A DNA stretch of 21,032 bases, from contig NZ_JAVQHL010000008.1 in NCBI RefSeq assembly GCF_032670585.1, positions 1-21,032 of the forward strand. The letters are read 5' to 3'. Position 1 is the stretch's first letter. Each line of letters begins with the position of its first letter. The stretch comes from Ostreiculturibacter nitratireducens (GTDB taxonomy: Bacteria > Pseudomonadota > Alphaproteobacteria > Rhodobacterales > Rhodobacteraceae). Shown in pieces: positions 6,427 through 13,118 of this stretch. The position numbers were made by a program, and so were the translations under genes. A model generated the notes under the pieces. The model was given only the letters and a program-made list of their open reading frames with translations, was not told where the DNA came from and ran no database searches.

Positions 6427-7764
6427 TCACTTCGACATCAGGTATTCGGCCAGAGCCTGGTAGGCCGGCAGAGAGGTCGGGTCGATGTATCCGTTCTGCG
6501 CCTGCGGAAACGAGGCGAAGCGCACCAGAACCATCTCGGCCGTCGGGTCGACATAGATGGTCTGCCCGTGTACGCCGCGTGCGGCGAAGGCGCCGTGGTC
6601 GTTGTGGAAGACCCACCACTGGCTTGTGTAGCTGCCGCCCGGAATCGTTGGGAAACCACCGAACTTCGATGGGTCGCCTCCCTCGCGGATCTTCTGCACG
6701 ACTTCGGCCGGGAAAAGCCGCGCGCCATTGATCTCGCCCTCATTCAGCATGAGCAGGCCCAGCCGCCCAAGATCGCGGAGGCCAGCCGAGATACCCCCGC
6801 CCGCGAAGGGAACGCCCTTGGCGTCCACCGTTTGATACGCATCCTGCTCGGCCCCCATGGGCCGCCAGAGCCGCTCGGAGGCGAGTTCGGTCACCGCCTT
6901 GCCGGTCACACGGCTGATTATCCATCCGAGCATGTCGGAGTTGATCGTCTTGTAGTGGAACGCGGCGCCGTGCTCGCCCTCGGGTTTCACCTGCTGGAGA
7001 TACTCCCAATAGCCATTGGGACCGTCATAGCCCTCGGGCTTTGGCAACGGGCTGGCGGCGGCGGAATAGAGCCAGATGTCGGCGTTCGGGTCCGAGTAGT
7101 CCTCGGAGTATTGAACACCCGTGGTCATGTCCATGACTTCGCGAACCGTCGCGGTTGCGAAGGCGCTGTCACCGATTTCGGGGATGATGTCGCGGACGAG
7201 AAGCATATCGTCCAGCAAGCCTTCCGCCACGAGGATCTCGCCCAAAAGGCCGGTGACCGATTTCGTCATCGACATCGCAGCGTGCTTGCCGTCCTCCTCA
7301 AGGCAGCCGAAATACCGTTCGTAGACCACCCGGCCCTCGTGGATGACCAGCATCCCATCGGTGTAGTTGGCGTAGAGCGACTCCTCCCAGGTCATCTCCT
7401 CCTCGCCGTTCATCGGCATGAAGTTGAGCGCGTCGATCGCCTGCCGCATGTCGGCAAACTCGGCCGGAGGCAGATATTCTAGAGGAACAGGCGCGCCGGT
7501 CCCGCGACTGATCTCTTCGGTCGGCAGGAACTCCCGCAGGTGGCACACGGACCAGCGAAGCTTCGGGAAGCTGAAAAAGTTCGAGTCCGGCTGCGTGATC
7601 AGCTTGTCGGGCGGTGGCGGAAAACCCTCCATCCACCCCATGATCCGCGGATCGGATTCCTGAGCGGAGAGAGGGGCTGACTGGGCGAACGCTCCAGACG
7701 AGGGACCAAGTACAATGGCGACACCCGCAACCAGGGCAGCAAGGTTAGAAGTTGAAAACGACAT
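6427..7764 (-). CDS. Secreted beta-lactamase-fold serine hydrolase
   Basis: This 445-aa class C beta-lactamase-related protein (penicillin-binding or esterase type) is expected to act outside the inner membrane. Residues 1-27 are a signal peptide ending AFA before QSA. The nucleophile motif S-x-x-K is SMTK at 165-168, the second motif is YKT at 271-273, and an HG pair (GVHGQ, about 397-401) replaces the KTG triad as in many family esterases. The start at 7764 is fixed by GGAGGA 8 nt upstream. The frame stays open upstream to 7803, inside the preceding gene, without another site. It overlaps the end of the outer-membrane barrel gene by 20 nt, so the two are probably translationally coupled. 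Likely substrates are esters, amides or D-amino-acid peptides. The sequence does not choose among them. Confidence 0.88.
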   Translation of the reverse strand: MSFSTSNLAALVAGVAIVLGPSSGAFAQSAPLSAQESDPRIMGWMEGFPPPPDKLITQPDSNFFSFPKLRWSVCHLREFLPTEEISRGTGAPVPLEYLPPAEFADMRQAIDALNFMPMNGEEEMTWEESLYANYTDGMLVIHEGRVVYERYFGCLEEDGKHAAMSMTKSVTGLLGEILVAEGLLDDMLLVRDIIPEIGDSAFATATVREVMDMTTGVQYSEDYSDPNADIWLYSAAASPLPKPEGYDGPNGYWEYLQQVKPEGEHGAAFHYKTINSDMLGWIISRVTGKAVTELASERLWRPMGAEQDAYQTVDAKGVPFAGGGISAGLRDLGRLGLLMLNEGEINGARLFPAEVVQKIREGGDPSKFGGFPTIPGGSYTSQWWVFHNDHGAFAARGVHGQTIYVDPTAEMVLVRFASFPQAQNGYIDPTSLPAYQALAEYLMSK

Positions 7765-9226
7765 TGATGAATCCTCCGGTCCAGTTCGGAACGTCCCCTG
7801 CAACGGTATTTCTAATGCCTTCTCCGGGAAGCGAGACGCTGACGCCGGCCGTCAGGAACGTGTTTCGATTGATGATACGGCTGTATTCGAGGAACAGATC
7901 ATCCGAGAGATGCGCGTCCGTGACGCCTGCGATGACGTTGGCGGTGCCACCAGTTGTGTCCACCCGGGTGGCTTGCCCGAACTGGATCGGGCTTCGCAGT
8001 TCGTTTGCTCGGATATGCGCATAGCGCAGCGTCACGGTGTCTTGCCGCGTAGGTTGCAGCCGCAAGGCAAGCCCGTGCGCCTGCACGTTCGAGTTGATGA
8101 AGACCATCGAGGATTTCGACCCGGTAGCCCATGCGCTCGGCGAACCCTCGTAATAGAGGGGATCGAAACGCTCGAGTTCAGGCGTGTTCGGGTCGTCTCC
8201 GGAGAAGGTCTGGTATGAATAGGTCAGCGTCGGTGACCACGGCAGGTCCGTGAAGGTGTAAGCGGCCTGAACCCGGCCGGCCCAAGCCTGCAGATCGATG
8301 TCGTCGTTCCACTCATAGGCAAGGTCGGCCGAGAAGACCCAGTTTTCGAGCGCGCCGGAAAAGGGATTGGCCTTGGCATAGAGGTTCAGCGCGTTCGTCC
8401 CGTCCCTGGCGCCGGGAAGGATGGTCGGCGCGCCGATGCCGCCCGGAGCGGCCTGTATGTACGGCGACTGCGACTTCAGAACGTTGACGTAGGTAAGGCC
8501 CAGATACCCGCCGGCAGGATCGTCGTATCGCAGATCCAGGCCGGCCAGCTCGTTCTTTCCATCGTTGGCGGGCCGTTCGTTTGGGTCGATGTAGAATGCC
8601 GTCCCGGTGAATCCGCTGCCCGAGATGCGCCCGATCGCCGCCATCTCCCAGGCCTTGCGCGGACCGAACTTCAGCGCTCCACGCTCAAAGCCACTGGAAC
8701 CGCCATTGGCAATCAGCATCCCCGTGCCGAGCTTCAGCTCGCGCGGACCGAATGAAACGTCGAATGACAGTCCTTCGGGCGGTTGCGTCCGGAAGCCGAG
8801 AAAGGCTTCCTCTAGTGTGACCCGGCCGGTGTCCCCGAAATCGTAAGCGTCGGTCCCGAAGGTGTAGGAGCCAACCGCAGAGGCCTTGCCATAGAAAACC
8901 GACCCGCCGTCGAGGCTTTTTTCGAAACTCAGGCCGGGCTTGACGTAGACCTCAAGCCAATCAGCGTCGGGGTCGAAGCCTGATCCCGGTGCGACGGTGT
9001 CGGAGAAATTCCAGAACAGATTGCGCTCGCTGACCGCATTCAGGCCGAATTGGAGATGCCCACGCACGGTGATCCCGTTCGCCTCGTAGAGAAGCATGGG
9101 ATCACGGTCCTGCGCCTGCGCGGCATCCACTGATGCCAACGTAATCCACACAGCCAGGGCAATCCCGGCTGTTTTCCTCAAGCCATGTGCTGAGGAAGCT
9201 GTCCGGGCGGACCTGCTGGTCGCCAT
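7745..9226 (-). CDS. Outer-membrane beta-barrel protein (alginate-export/DUF1302-like)
   Basis: The protein is 493 aa from the ATG at 9226. Residues 1-38 form a long signal peptide with an Arg/Lys front, a hydrophobic core (AGIALAVWITLAS) and AAQA before QD. The rest is alternating polar and aromatic beta-strands with Gly turns, and it ends with Phe (VVFNF*), the usual signal for BAM insertion in the outer membrane. Segments such as LEEAFLGFR, FDVSFGPRELKLGTGMLI and RYDDPAGGYLGLTYVNV suggest the alginate-export or DUF1302 barrel groups. I am sure of the fold type, less of the exact family. A TTG start at 9262 after GGGGG is an alternative and would blur the signal peptide. It is first in a two-gene operon with the serine hydrolase, which suggests uptake or export of a hydrophobic or ester substrate. 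Confidence 0.85.
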   Translation of the reverse strand: MATSRSARTASSAHGLRKTAGIALAVWITLASVDAAQAQDRDPMLLYEANGITVRGHLQFGLNAVSERNLFWNFSDTVAPGSGFDPDADWLEVYVKPGLSFEKSLDGGSVFYGKASAVGSYTFGTDAYDFGDTGRVTLEEAFLGFRTQPPEGLSFDVSFGPRELKLGTGMLIANGGSSGFERGALKFGPRKAWEMAAIGRISGSGFTGTAFYIDPNERPANDGKNELAGLDLRYDDPAGGYLGLTYVNVLKSQSPYIQAAPGGIGAPTILPGARDGTNALNLYAKANPFSGALENWVFSADLAYEWNDDIDLQAWAGRVQAAYTFTDLPWSPTLTYSYQTFSGDDPNTPELERFDPLYYEGSPSAWATGSKSSMVFINSNVQAHGLALRLQPTRQDTVTLRYAHIRANELRSPIQFGQATRVDTTGGTANVIAGVTDAHLSDDLFLEYSRIINRNTFLTAGVSVSLPGEGIRNTVAGDVPNWTGGFINVVFNF

Positions 9227-9272
9227 GACACAGAGTCTAGGAAGCACACGATTTCCGTCCAATTCAGTCGCC

Positions 9273-9306
9273 CCCGCTATCCGGAACCCTTCGAAAAGCT
9301 AGCGGG
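9273..9306. promoter_or_regulatory. Inverted repeat in divergent promoter region
   Basis: CCCGCTA (9273-9279) and TAGCGGG (9300-9306) are perfect 7-bp complements 20 nt apart, midway between the divergent barrel and regulator genes. A second short palindrome, GCCCA-AAG-TGGGC (9334-9346), lies nearer the regulator start. Both are sensible binding sites for the adjacent winged-helix protein. This is inference from position and symmetry only. Confidence 0.4.
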
Positions 9307-9370
9307 ACCTACTTGAGTTTCAACGACGACGTCGCCCAAAGTGGGCACGCTGCAACGAGGACAACTGCGC

Positions 9371-9856
9371 ATGCCGACACGCCAGACCGAAGAGGGCGAG
9401 TTCATCGGGGAGAACTTCGGGGCGATCTGGCCGGTCCACCTTGCCGCCTTCACCCGCTTCTTGACGCAATTACGCAAGCGCTTCGATGGCGACCTGGATC
9501 TTATGCTCGTCCTGGCCGTCATCGGAGAACGGACGCAGCCCGAGAGCTGGGCGCCCGGACTTCTCACGTATCGTCAACTGACCCGCGGCCGCGATGAAGA
9601 ACGCCTGCAGTACCCGATAAACGTTCAATCGGTCGCCGACTATTCCGGGATTCCTCGAGAAACTGTCCGGCGGAAGATCGCCCTGCTGCAACGCAAGGGA
9701 TGGATCACCCGCGACGACGATGGGTGCCTCTCCGTATCGCGAGCGGCCGCGACGGAACTTGAAGACGCCACGGGCGATTCAATCGCGTATCTCGCGGCGC
9801 TTCTGATCGCGTTCGACACGGCGCGAGGGCGGAGAGATGACGGCAGATCGAAGTAA
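9371..9856 (+). CDS. Winged-helix transcriptional regulator
   Basis: This 161-aa cytosolic DNA-binding protein has a helix-turn-helix at about residues 84-112, VQSVADYSGIPRETVRRKIA followed by LLQRKGWI. The wing (TRDDDGCLSVS) comes next, as in Crp, GntR or MarR-like wHTH proteins. The N-terminal 80 residues are helical and contain no nucleotide-binding or metal motif I can identify. The start at 9371 is chosen because GAGGA lies about 10 nt upstream. The GTG at 9341 would add 10 residues without a ribosome binding site. It is transcribed away from the barrel/serine-hydrolase operon across a 144-nt gap holding inverted repeats, so it probably regulates that operon and itself. Ligand unknown. 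Confidence 0.8.
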   Translation: MPTRQTEEGEFIGENFGAIWPVHLAAFTRFLTQLRKRFDGDLDLMLVLAVIGERTQPESWAPGLLTYRQLTRGRDEERLQYPINVQSVADYSGIPRETVRRKIALLQRKGWITRDDDGCLSVSRAAATELEDATGDSIAYLAALLIAFDTARGRRDDGRSK

Positions 9857-9884
9857 TCCCGAAGCGGGATTGCGGAGATCACAC

Positions 9885-9980
9885 GGTAAGCGGCTCACCC
9901 CCCGAAGGGTGGTGGCAGCTGATCCTGCCCCAGTGAAGTGGTCCGCCGTTATGTTTAGGAAAACAGAGGATGGGACTTCA
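9885..9980. other. Insertion-sequence-like debris
   Basis: The segment contains GGTGGCAGCTGATCCTGCCCC, then GTGAAGT (9934-9940) and its complement ACTTCAC (9975-9981) about 34 nt later. The style recalls the ends of insertion sequences of another family, but I cannot name it and no transposase piece is visible. It abuts the start of the nested IS6 remnants. Confidence 0.3.
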
Positions 9981-10088
9981 CCCGTTTTCTGGTCCGGTCT
10001 TGAACCACTTGAAAGGGTTGGGTTGGGTCATGACAGGAGTCTACCGAGCCCCTGCCCCGGCTCAAGCCAAGTTCTTCTGACAAGACCG
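9978..10088 (-). mobile_element. IS6-family 5' end remnant, inner copy
   Basis: On the minus strand it shows an end like that of its neighbour (GTCTTGTCAGAAGAACTTGG, then GGCTTGAGCC), then an ATG at 10031 opening MTQPNPFKWFKTGPENG before a stop at 9978-9980. IS6 transposases of this type begin MTKRSPLKYFKTSPEII, so only the first 15 or so codons survive. The distance from the GGCTTGAGCC motif to the ATG (28 nt) matches the adjacent remnant (29 nt), which shows these are two separate copies of the same kind of end. Confidence 0.65.
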
Positions 10089-10297
10089 TACTTTCCCATG
10101 TGCCGCGCGGAGACTGCATTCATTGAGTGGACCTTCGACGTTTCGTAGCGAGAGCGGGAGCCGGACTTAAAGCATCGCGCCAGGCGGATGATCTCGGGCG
10201 ATGTTTTGAAGTACTTGAGTGGTGAGCGCTTGGTCATGTCCAGACGCTAGCTAGCGCCCCACCAAGGCTCAAGCCGGGTTTCTCTGAGAGGACACCC
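10089..10297 (-). mobile_element. IS6-family 5' end remnant with broken transposase
   Basis: The terminal sequence, read on the minus strand from 10297, is GGGTGTCCTCTCAGAGAAAC, followed by GGCTTGAGCC. The transposase starts at ATG 10237 as MTKRSPLKYFKTSPEIIRLA and then loses frame. Reading on in another frame gives ML*VRLPLSLRNVEG, the expected next residues (MLYVRFPLSLRNVE) with a stop. After about 45 codons it is cut by a second IS6 end. The outer end lies only 14 nt from the stop of the alpha/beta hydrolase gene, so the element inserted right behind that gene. It cannot encode a working transposase. Confidence 0.8.
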
Positions 10298-10310
10298 ACG
10301 CTGCTTTTGA

Positions 10311-11180
10311 CTAGCGATAGCCGATGCGTTCCATGAATTCGCGGATTAGACGCAGGGAGACCTCAGGTTTTTCTTGCGTCGGAACATGGCCACACTCCGC
10401 AAGGATATGGAGTTCCGAATCCGGTATGCGTCGCTCGAATTCAGGCGCGACCTCAACGGGCGTTATCTGGTCGTGTTCACCCCAAAGTAGAAGACAAGGC
10501 ACGTCTATGTCTTGGAGCTTGTCGTGCAGATGGTGCTTGGACGTCGTCGACTTCGTGAACCGAATGAATCGTAACGCGATGTCGTTTCGCTGAATTGCAT
10601 CGTAAACCTCTTGGATCATCGGCTCGGATGGCGTGTTGGGATCATAGAAGACATCCTGAACCGTGCTTTTCAGAAAGTTGTAGTCGCGTCGCCGGATATA
10701 GCCCTTTTGTAGAGGTATGGACGATAGTCCCGCGCTGCCGCAAAGAACCATGCCCTTCATCCGGTGTTCCGGGCTTAGACCGTAGTGGAGCATAGCCCCC
10801 GCGCCCATGGAGCTGCCGATTAGCACCGCTTCGTCGATATCGAGATCGACGAGAAAACTCTCGATGTAGTCGGCAAGCTTGGGGACGGTGCAATCCGCAA
10901 GGGGCATGTCGTAGAGCGGCAAATAAAGGCAGATGAAGCGGTAGTTCTCTGACAGAGCCTGCCCGATCTCGAAGATATTCTCGATGCTGCCGGCCAGTCC
11001 CGAACAGAAGATCACGGGTTTGCCTTCGCCCTGCTCCAGAAAGGCGTGGTTTCCAACGATCCGCTCGATGAACCGGAACCCGTTGCTTTCCGGGCGACCC
11101 TTGATGGGTGCACGTTGTCTGACGAATTCTTCGTCGTCCTTGGGCCTCGGAACTTGGAAGAGCAGGGACTTGAGGGGCAT
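10311..11180 (-). CDS. Alpha/beta hydrolase
   Basis: This is a 289-aa cytosolic hydrolase of the alpha/beta fold with no signal peptide. The triad is clear: nucleophile Ser124 in GSSMG (122-126), Asp237 in LLWGEHDQITP, and His265 in ECGHVP. The oxyanion strand is seen at IFCSGLAGS (57-65) and the cap region lies between about 150 and 215. The start at 11180 is firm, with GGGAGG 6 nt upstream of the ATG. It lies 18 nt behind the aminotransferase gene and is surely co-transcribed with it. In such a setting a hydrolase may act as a thioesterase or release enzyme, or cleave an ester or amide of the product. That role is inferred. It is the last gene before an IS6 remnant. Confidence 0.88.
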   Translation of the reverse strand: MPLKSLLFQVPRPKDDEEFVRQRAPIKGRPESNGFRFIERIVGNHAFLEQGEGKPVIFCSGLAGSIENIFEIGQALSENYRFICLYLPLYDMPLADCTVPKLADYIESFLVDLDIDEAVLIGSSMGAGAMLHYGLSPEHRMKGMVLCGSAGLSSIPLQKGYIRRRDYNFLKSTVQDVFYDPNTPSEPMIQEVYDAIQRNDIALRFIRFTKSTTSKHHLHDKLQDIDVPCLLLWGEHDQITPVEVAPEFERRIPDSELHILAECGHVPTQEKPEVSLRLIREFMERIGYR

Positions 11181-11198
11181 TTCAACCTCCCGGGTCTG

Positions 11199-12566
11199 TC
11201 ATGGCTTGTCGAGCGCTTTGGCACGGCATGAAGTAGGGCTGGCATCGGAACGTCCCCCCACCTCGGACCACCACAGCGCCGCGTCTTGGATGGCAGAGGT
11301 CAGCTCTGCCAAGTCCGCCTTTGTATGGGCGGTCGACAGGAAGCAACTCCGGCCTTCCCAGAGATAGACGCCGTTCAAAAGGAGCTTGTAGAAAAAGAGG
11401 TCAAGCTGGCGCCCCCGGAACCGGAATAGGGAGCCAAACCCCTCGATGCGGATCGGGATTTCGCGATCTTGCAGCCAGCGGTTCAATTCGGAAGTAAATG
11501 TCTCGCTTGTCTCGTTTAGGAGGGCCTGCAATTCGGGCCCCTCGTCCAGAAGGCGGCGCAGGACCGCTCGCGCCGCGGCCATTGAGATCGGGTTCTTGTT
11601 GTAGGTTCCGGCAAAGAACGTTCGCCTTCCGGAAGGAGTCAGTTCATTGGCCGGGGTCCAGGCCCCTCCGTCGATCGCTTCGAGATACCGAGCATCGCCG
11701 GCGACAACCCCGATGGGCAAGCCTCCGCCGAGGATCTTCCCGAAGGTGACGATATCTGGCTTAACGCCGAACATCGCCTGCGAGCCCCCCAGGTGGACCC
11801 GAAAGCCCAGCAGGACGTCATCGAATATCAGGGGGACGTCCCGATCCGTTGTCCACTCTCGCAGCTTCCGCAAAAATTCGCCGGGGCGCAGCCAGGGCTG
11901 GACGCTTTGTATGGGTTCGACGATCACCGCAGCAAGGTCAGCACTTTCCTTCTCGAGCACATCGAAGGCTGCATCGTCGCAATAGTTCAGCATCACCGTA
12001 TCTGCGGCCAAGCTGGCCGGAACGCCCGGGAATGCCGGGATGCTCTGCCGTTCGCCGTCGCGCATTGCCGGCCGTGCGAGCGTTCCGTCGAAATGCCCGT
12101 GATAAGACCAGGTAAACATAGCTATCTTCTGCCGGTTCGTTTGAGTTCGGGCCAACCTCAGCGCCGTCATCACGGCCTCTGTTCCGGTATTGCAGAAACA
12201 CAGTCGTTCAACTCCGGTCGCCTTTGCGATCAACTCCGCAACTTCTCCGGCCAACCTTGCCTGCGGACCGAGCTGAATTCCCAAAGCCAACTGGTCGGCT
12301 ATGGCGTCGGTCACGAAAGGCGCCGCGTGGCCGAAAAGCTGGACGCCAAAGCCCATCGAAAGGTCGATGTAGGAGTTTCCGTCGACGTCCCAGATGTGGC
12401 TTCCTGCAGCCCGGCTCCCGACGATCGGGTAATGGATGTCGCGCAATAAAGACTTGTATCCCGCCGATGCCCTGCTGTCGGCCAGGTAAGTTGCATAGCA
12501 CTCCCGCTGTGAACGCGACCCCTTAGTGCGCTCCCGAAACTCGCTTATCAGCTCCTCGACCGTCAA
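11199..12566 (-). CDS. Class III PLP aminotransferase, synthase-AMT-like
   Basis: The protein is 455 aa and belongs to the glutamate-1-semialdehyde/class III aminotransferase group. PLP residues are visible: GTEA (128-131) and SYHGHFDG (154-161) for phosphate and ring stacking, Asp249 in LIFDDVLLGFR for the pyridine nitrogen, and Lys277 in FGKILGGGLPIG for the Schiff base, followed by FAGTYNKNPISMAAA. The block IAMFTWSYHGHFDG and the EPIQSVQP-to-LRPGEFLRKLR region resemble the aminotransferase domains inside mixed polyketide/peptide synthases (mycosubtilin, iturin), which aminate a beta-keto acyl chain. Here the enzyme stands alone. The start is TTG at 12566 with GGGCGGG upstream, and no other in-frame start lies near. 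It sits between an exported protein and an alpha/beta hydrolase. An ordinary small-molecule transaminase remains possible. Confidence 0.85.
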   Translation of the reverse strand: MTVEELISEFRERTKGSRSQRECYATYLADSRASAGYKSLLRDIHYPIVGSRAAGSHIWDVDGNSYIDLSMGFGVQLFGHAAPFVTDAIADQLALGIQLGPQARLAGEVAELIAKATGVERLCFCNTGTEAVMTALRLARTQTNRQKIAMFTWSYHGHFDGTLARPAMRDGERQSIPAFPGVPASLAADTVMLNYCDDAAFDVLEKESADLAAVIVEPIQSVQPWLRPGEFLRKLREWTTDRDVPLIFDDVLLGFRVHLGGSQAMFGVKPDIVTFGKILGGGLPIGVVAGDARYLEAIDGGAWTPANELTPSGRRTFFAGTYNKNPISMAAARAVLRRLLDEGPELQALLNETSETFTSELNRWLQDREIPIRIEGFGSLFRFRGRQLDLFFYKLLLNGVYLWEGRSCFLSTAHTKADLAELTSAIQDAALWWSEVGGRSDASPTSCRAKALDKP

Positions 12567-12600
12567 AAGAACCCGCCCATGGAGTTAGATGCGAAATAGG

Positions 12601-12629
12601 ATGTTTTTGGCAGACTCGTTTCTTGTCAA
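12601..12629 (-). promoter_or_regulatory. Possible internal promoter before aminotransferase gene
   Basis: The 90-nt gap between the exported-protein and aminotransferase genes holds, on the minus strand, TTGACA (12629-12624), 17 nt, then AAACAT (12606-12601). The -35 is perfect but the -10 is poor. It would start transcripts about 30 nt before the TTG start codon, so the last two genes may be transcribed both from here and from upstream. Confidence 0.25.
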
Positions 12630-12656
12630 GATTGACTGGCGTCAACCGGAACGGCT

Positions 12657-13118
12657 TCACATTGGAAATCGGACCTGGATGAAGCCGCCCTGCGTCGCAT
12701 TTCCCCAAGCCTGTAGGAGCAGAGCATCTTCGCGCCGGACTAGTTCAACCCTCGCTCCATCCTTGGTTTCGACGCGAAGGGAGTTCTCGAAAAGCCTGCC
12801 CGACAATTCTGCGGTCTCTGACTTTTCGCCCTTCACTTCGCCTTGTCCCACCAGAATTCCGTTGGGTTCTTTCGAAATCGAAAGCCTCATTTCAAGCTGG
12901 CCCTGCAACTTCGCACACCGAATGTGGAGCGTCCAAAGGACTGGATCCTCCGTGGCTCCAGTCATCCGGCAACGCAGCCGTTCTGCTCCAGCTTCTTCGG
13001 AAACCATGGCGCCCTCACCGCGCCATTCACCGACCAGGCCAAAAGTCTGGGCCCTGCCCGGCTCCGCAGCAACCAGGCAGGCAAAGGCCGCGATGATGGA
13101 CAAAACTAGTGCCTTCAT
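12657..13118 (-). CDS. Small exported protein of unknown function
   Basis: This 153-aa protein has a clear signal peptide (MKALVLSIIAAFACLVAAEPGRA, cleaved near residue 23). The mature part is about 130 residues of predicted beta-strands starting FGLVGEWRGEGAM. It has two cysteines (50 and 68) that could form a disulfide in the periplasm. The repeated Gly-Glu strands recall small lipocalin-like or ligand-binding barrels common in alphaproteobacteria, but I cannot name a family. The start at 13118 is chosen because its ATG overlaps the TGA of the transporter gene (ATGA), a typical coupling signal. The open frame reaches back to 13133 but that would break the signal peptide. Its place behind an RND exporter suggests a periplasmic partner that hands over or receives the transported molecule. 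Confidence 0.75.
   Translation of the reverse strand: MKALVLSIIAAFACLVAAEPGRAQTFGLVGEWRGEGAMVSEEAGAERLRCRMTGATEDPVLWTLHIRCAKLQGQLEMRLSISKEPNGILVGQGEVKGEKSETAELSGRLFENSLRVETKDGARVELVRREDALLLQAWGNATQGGFIQVRFPM

Noticed and set aside
6568..7482. 304-codon plus-strand open frame opposite the serine hydrolase
   Set aside because: It is the mirror of a GC-rich real gene with signal peptide and catalytic motifs. Its own translation shows no recognisable domain.
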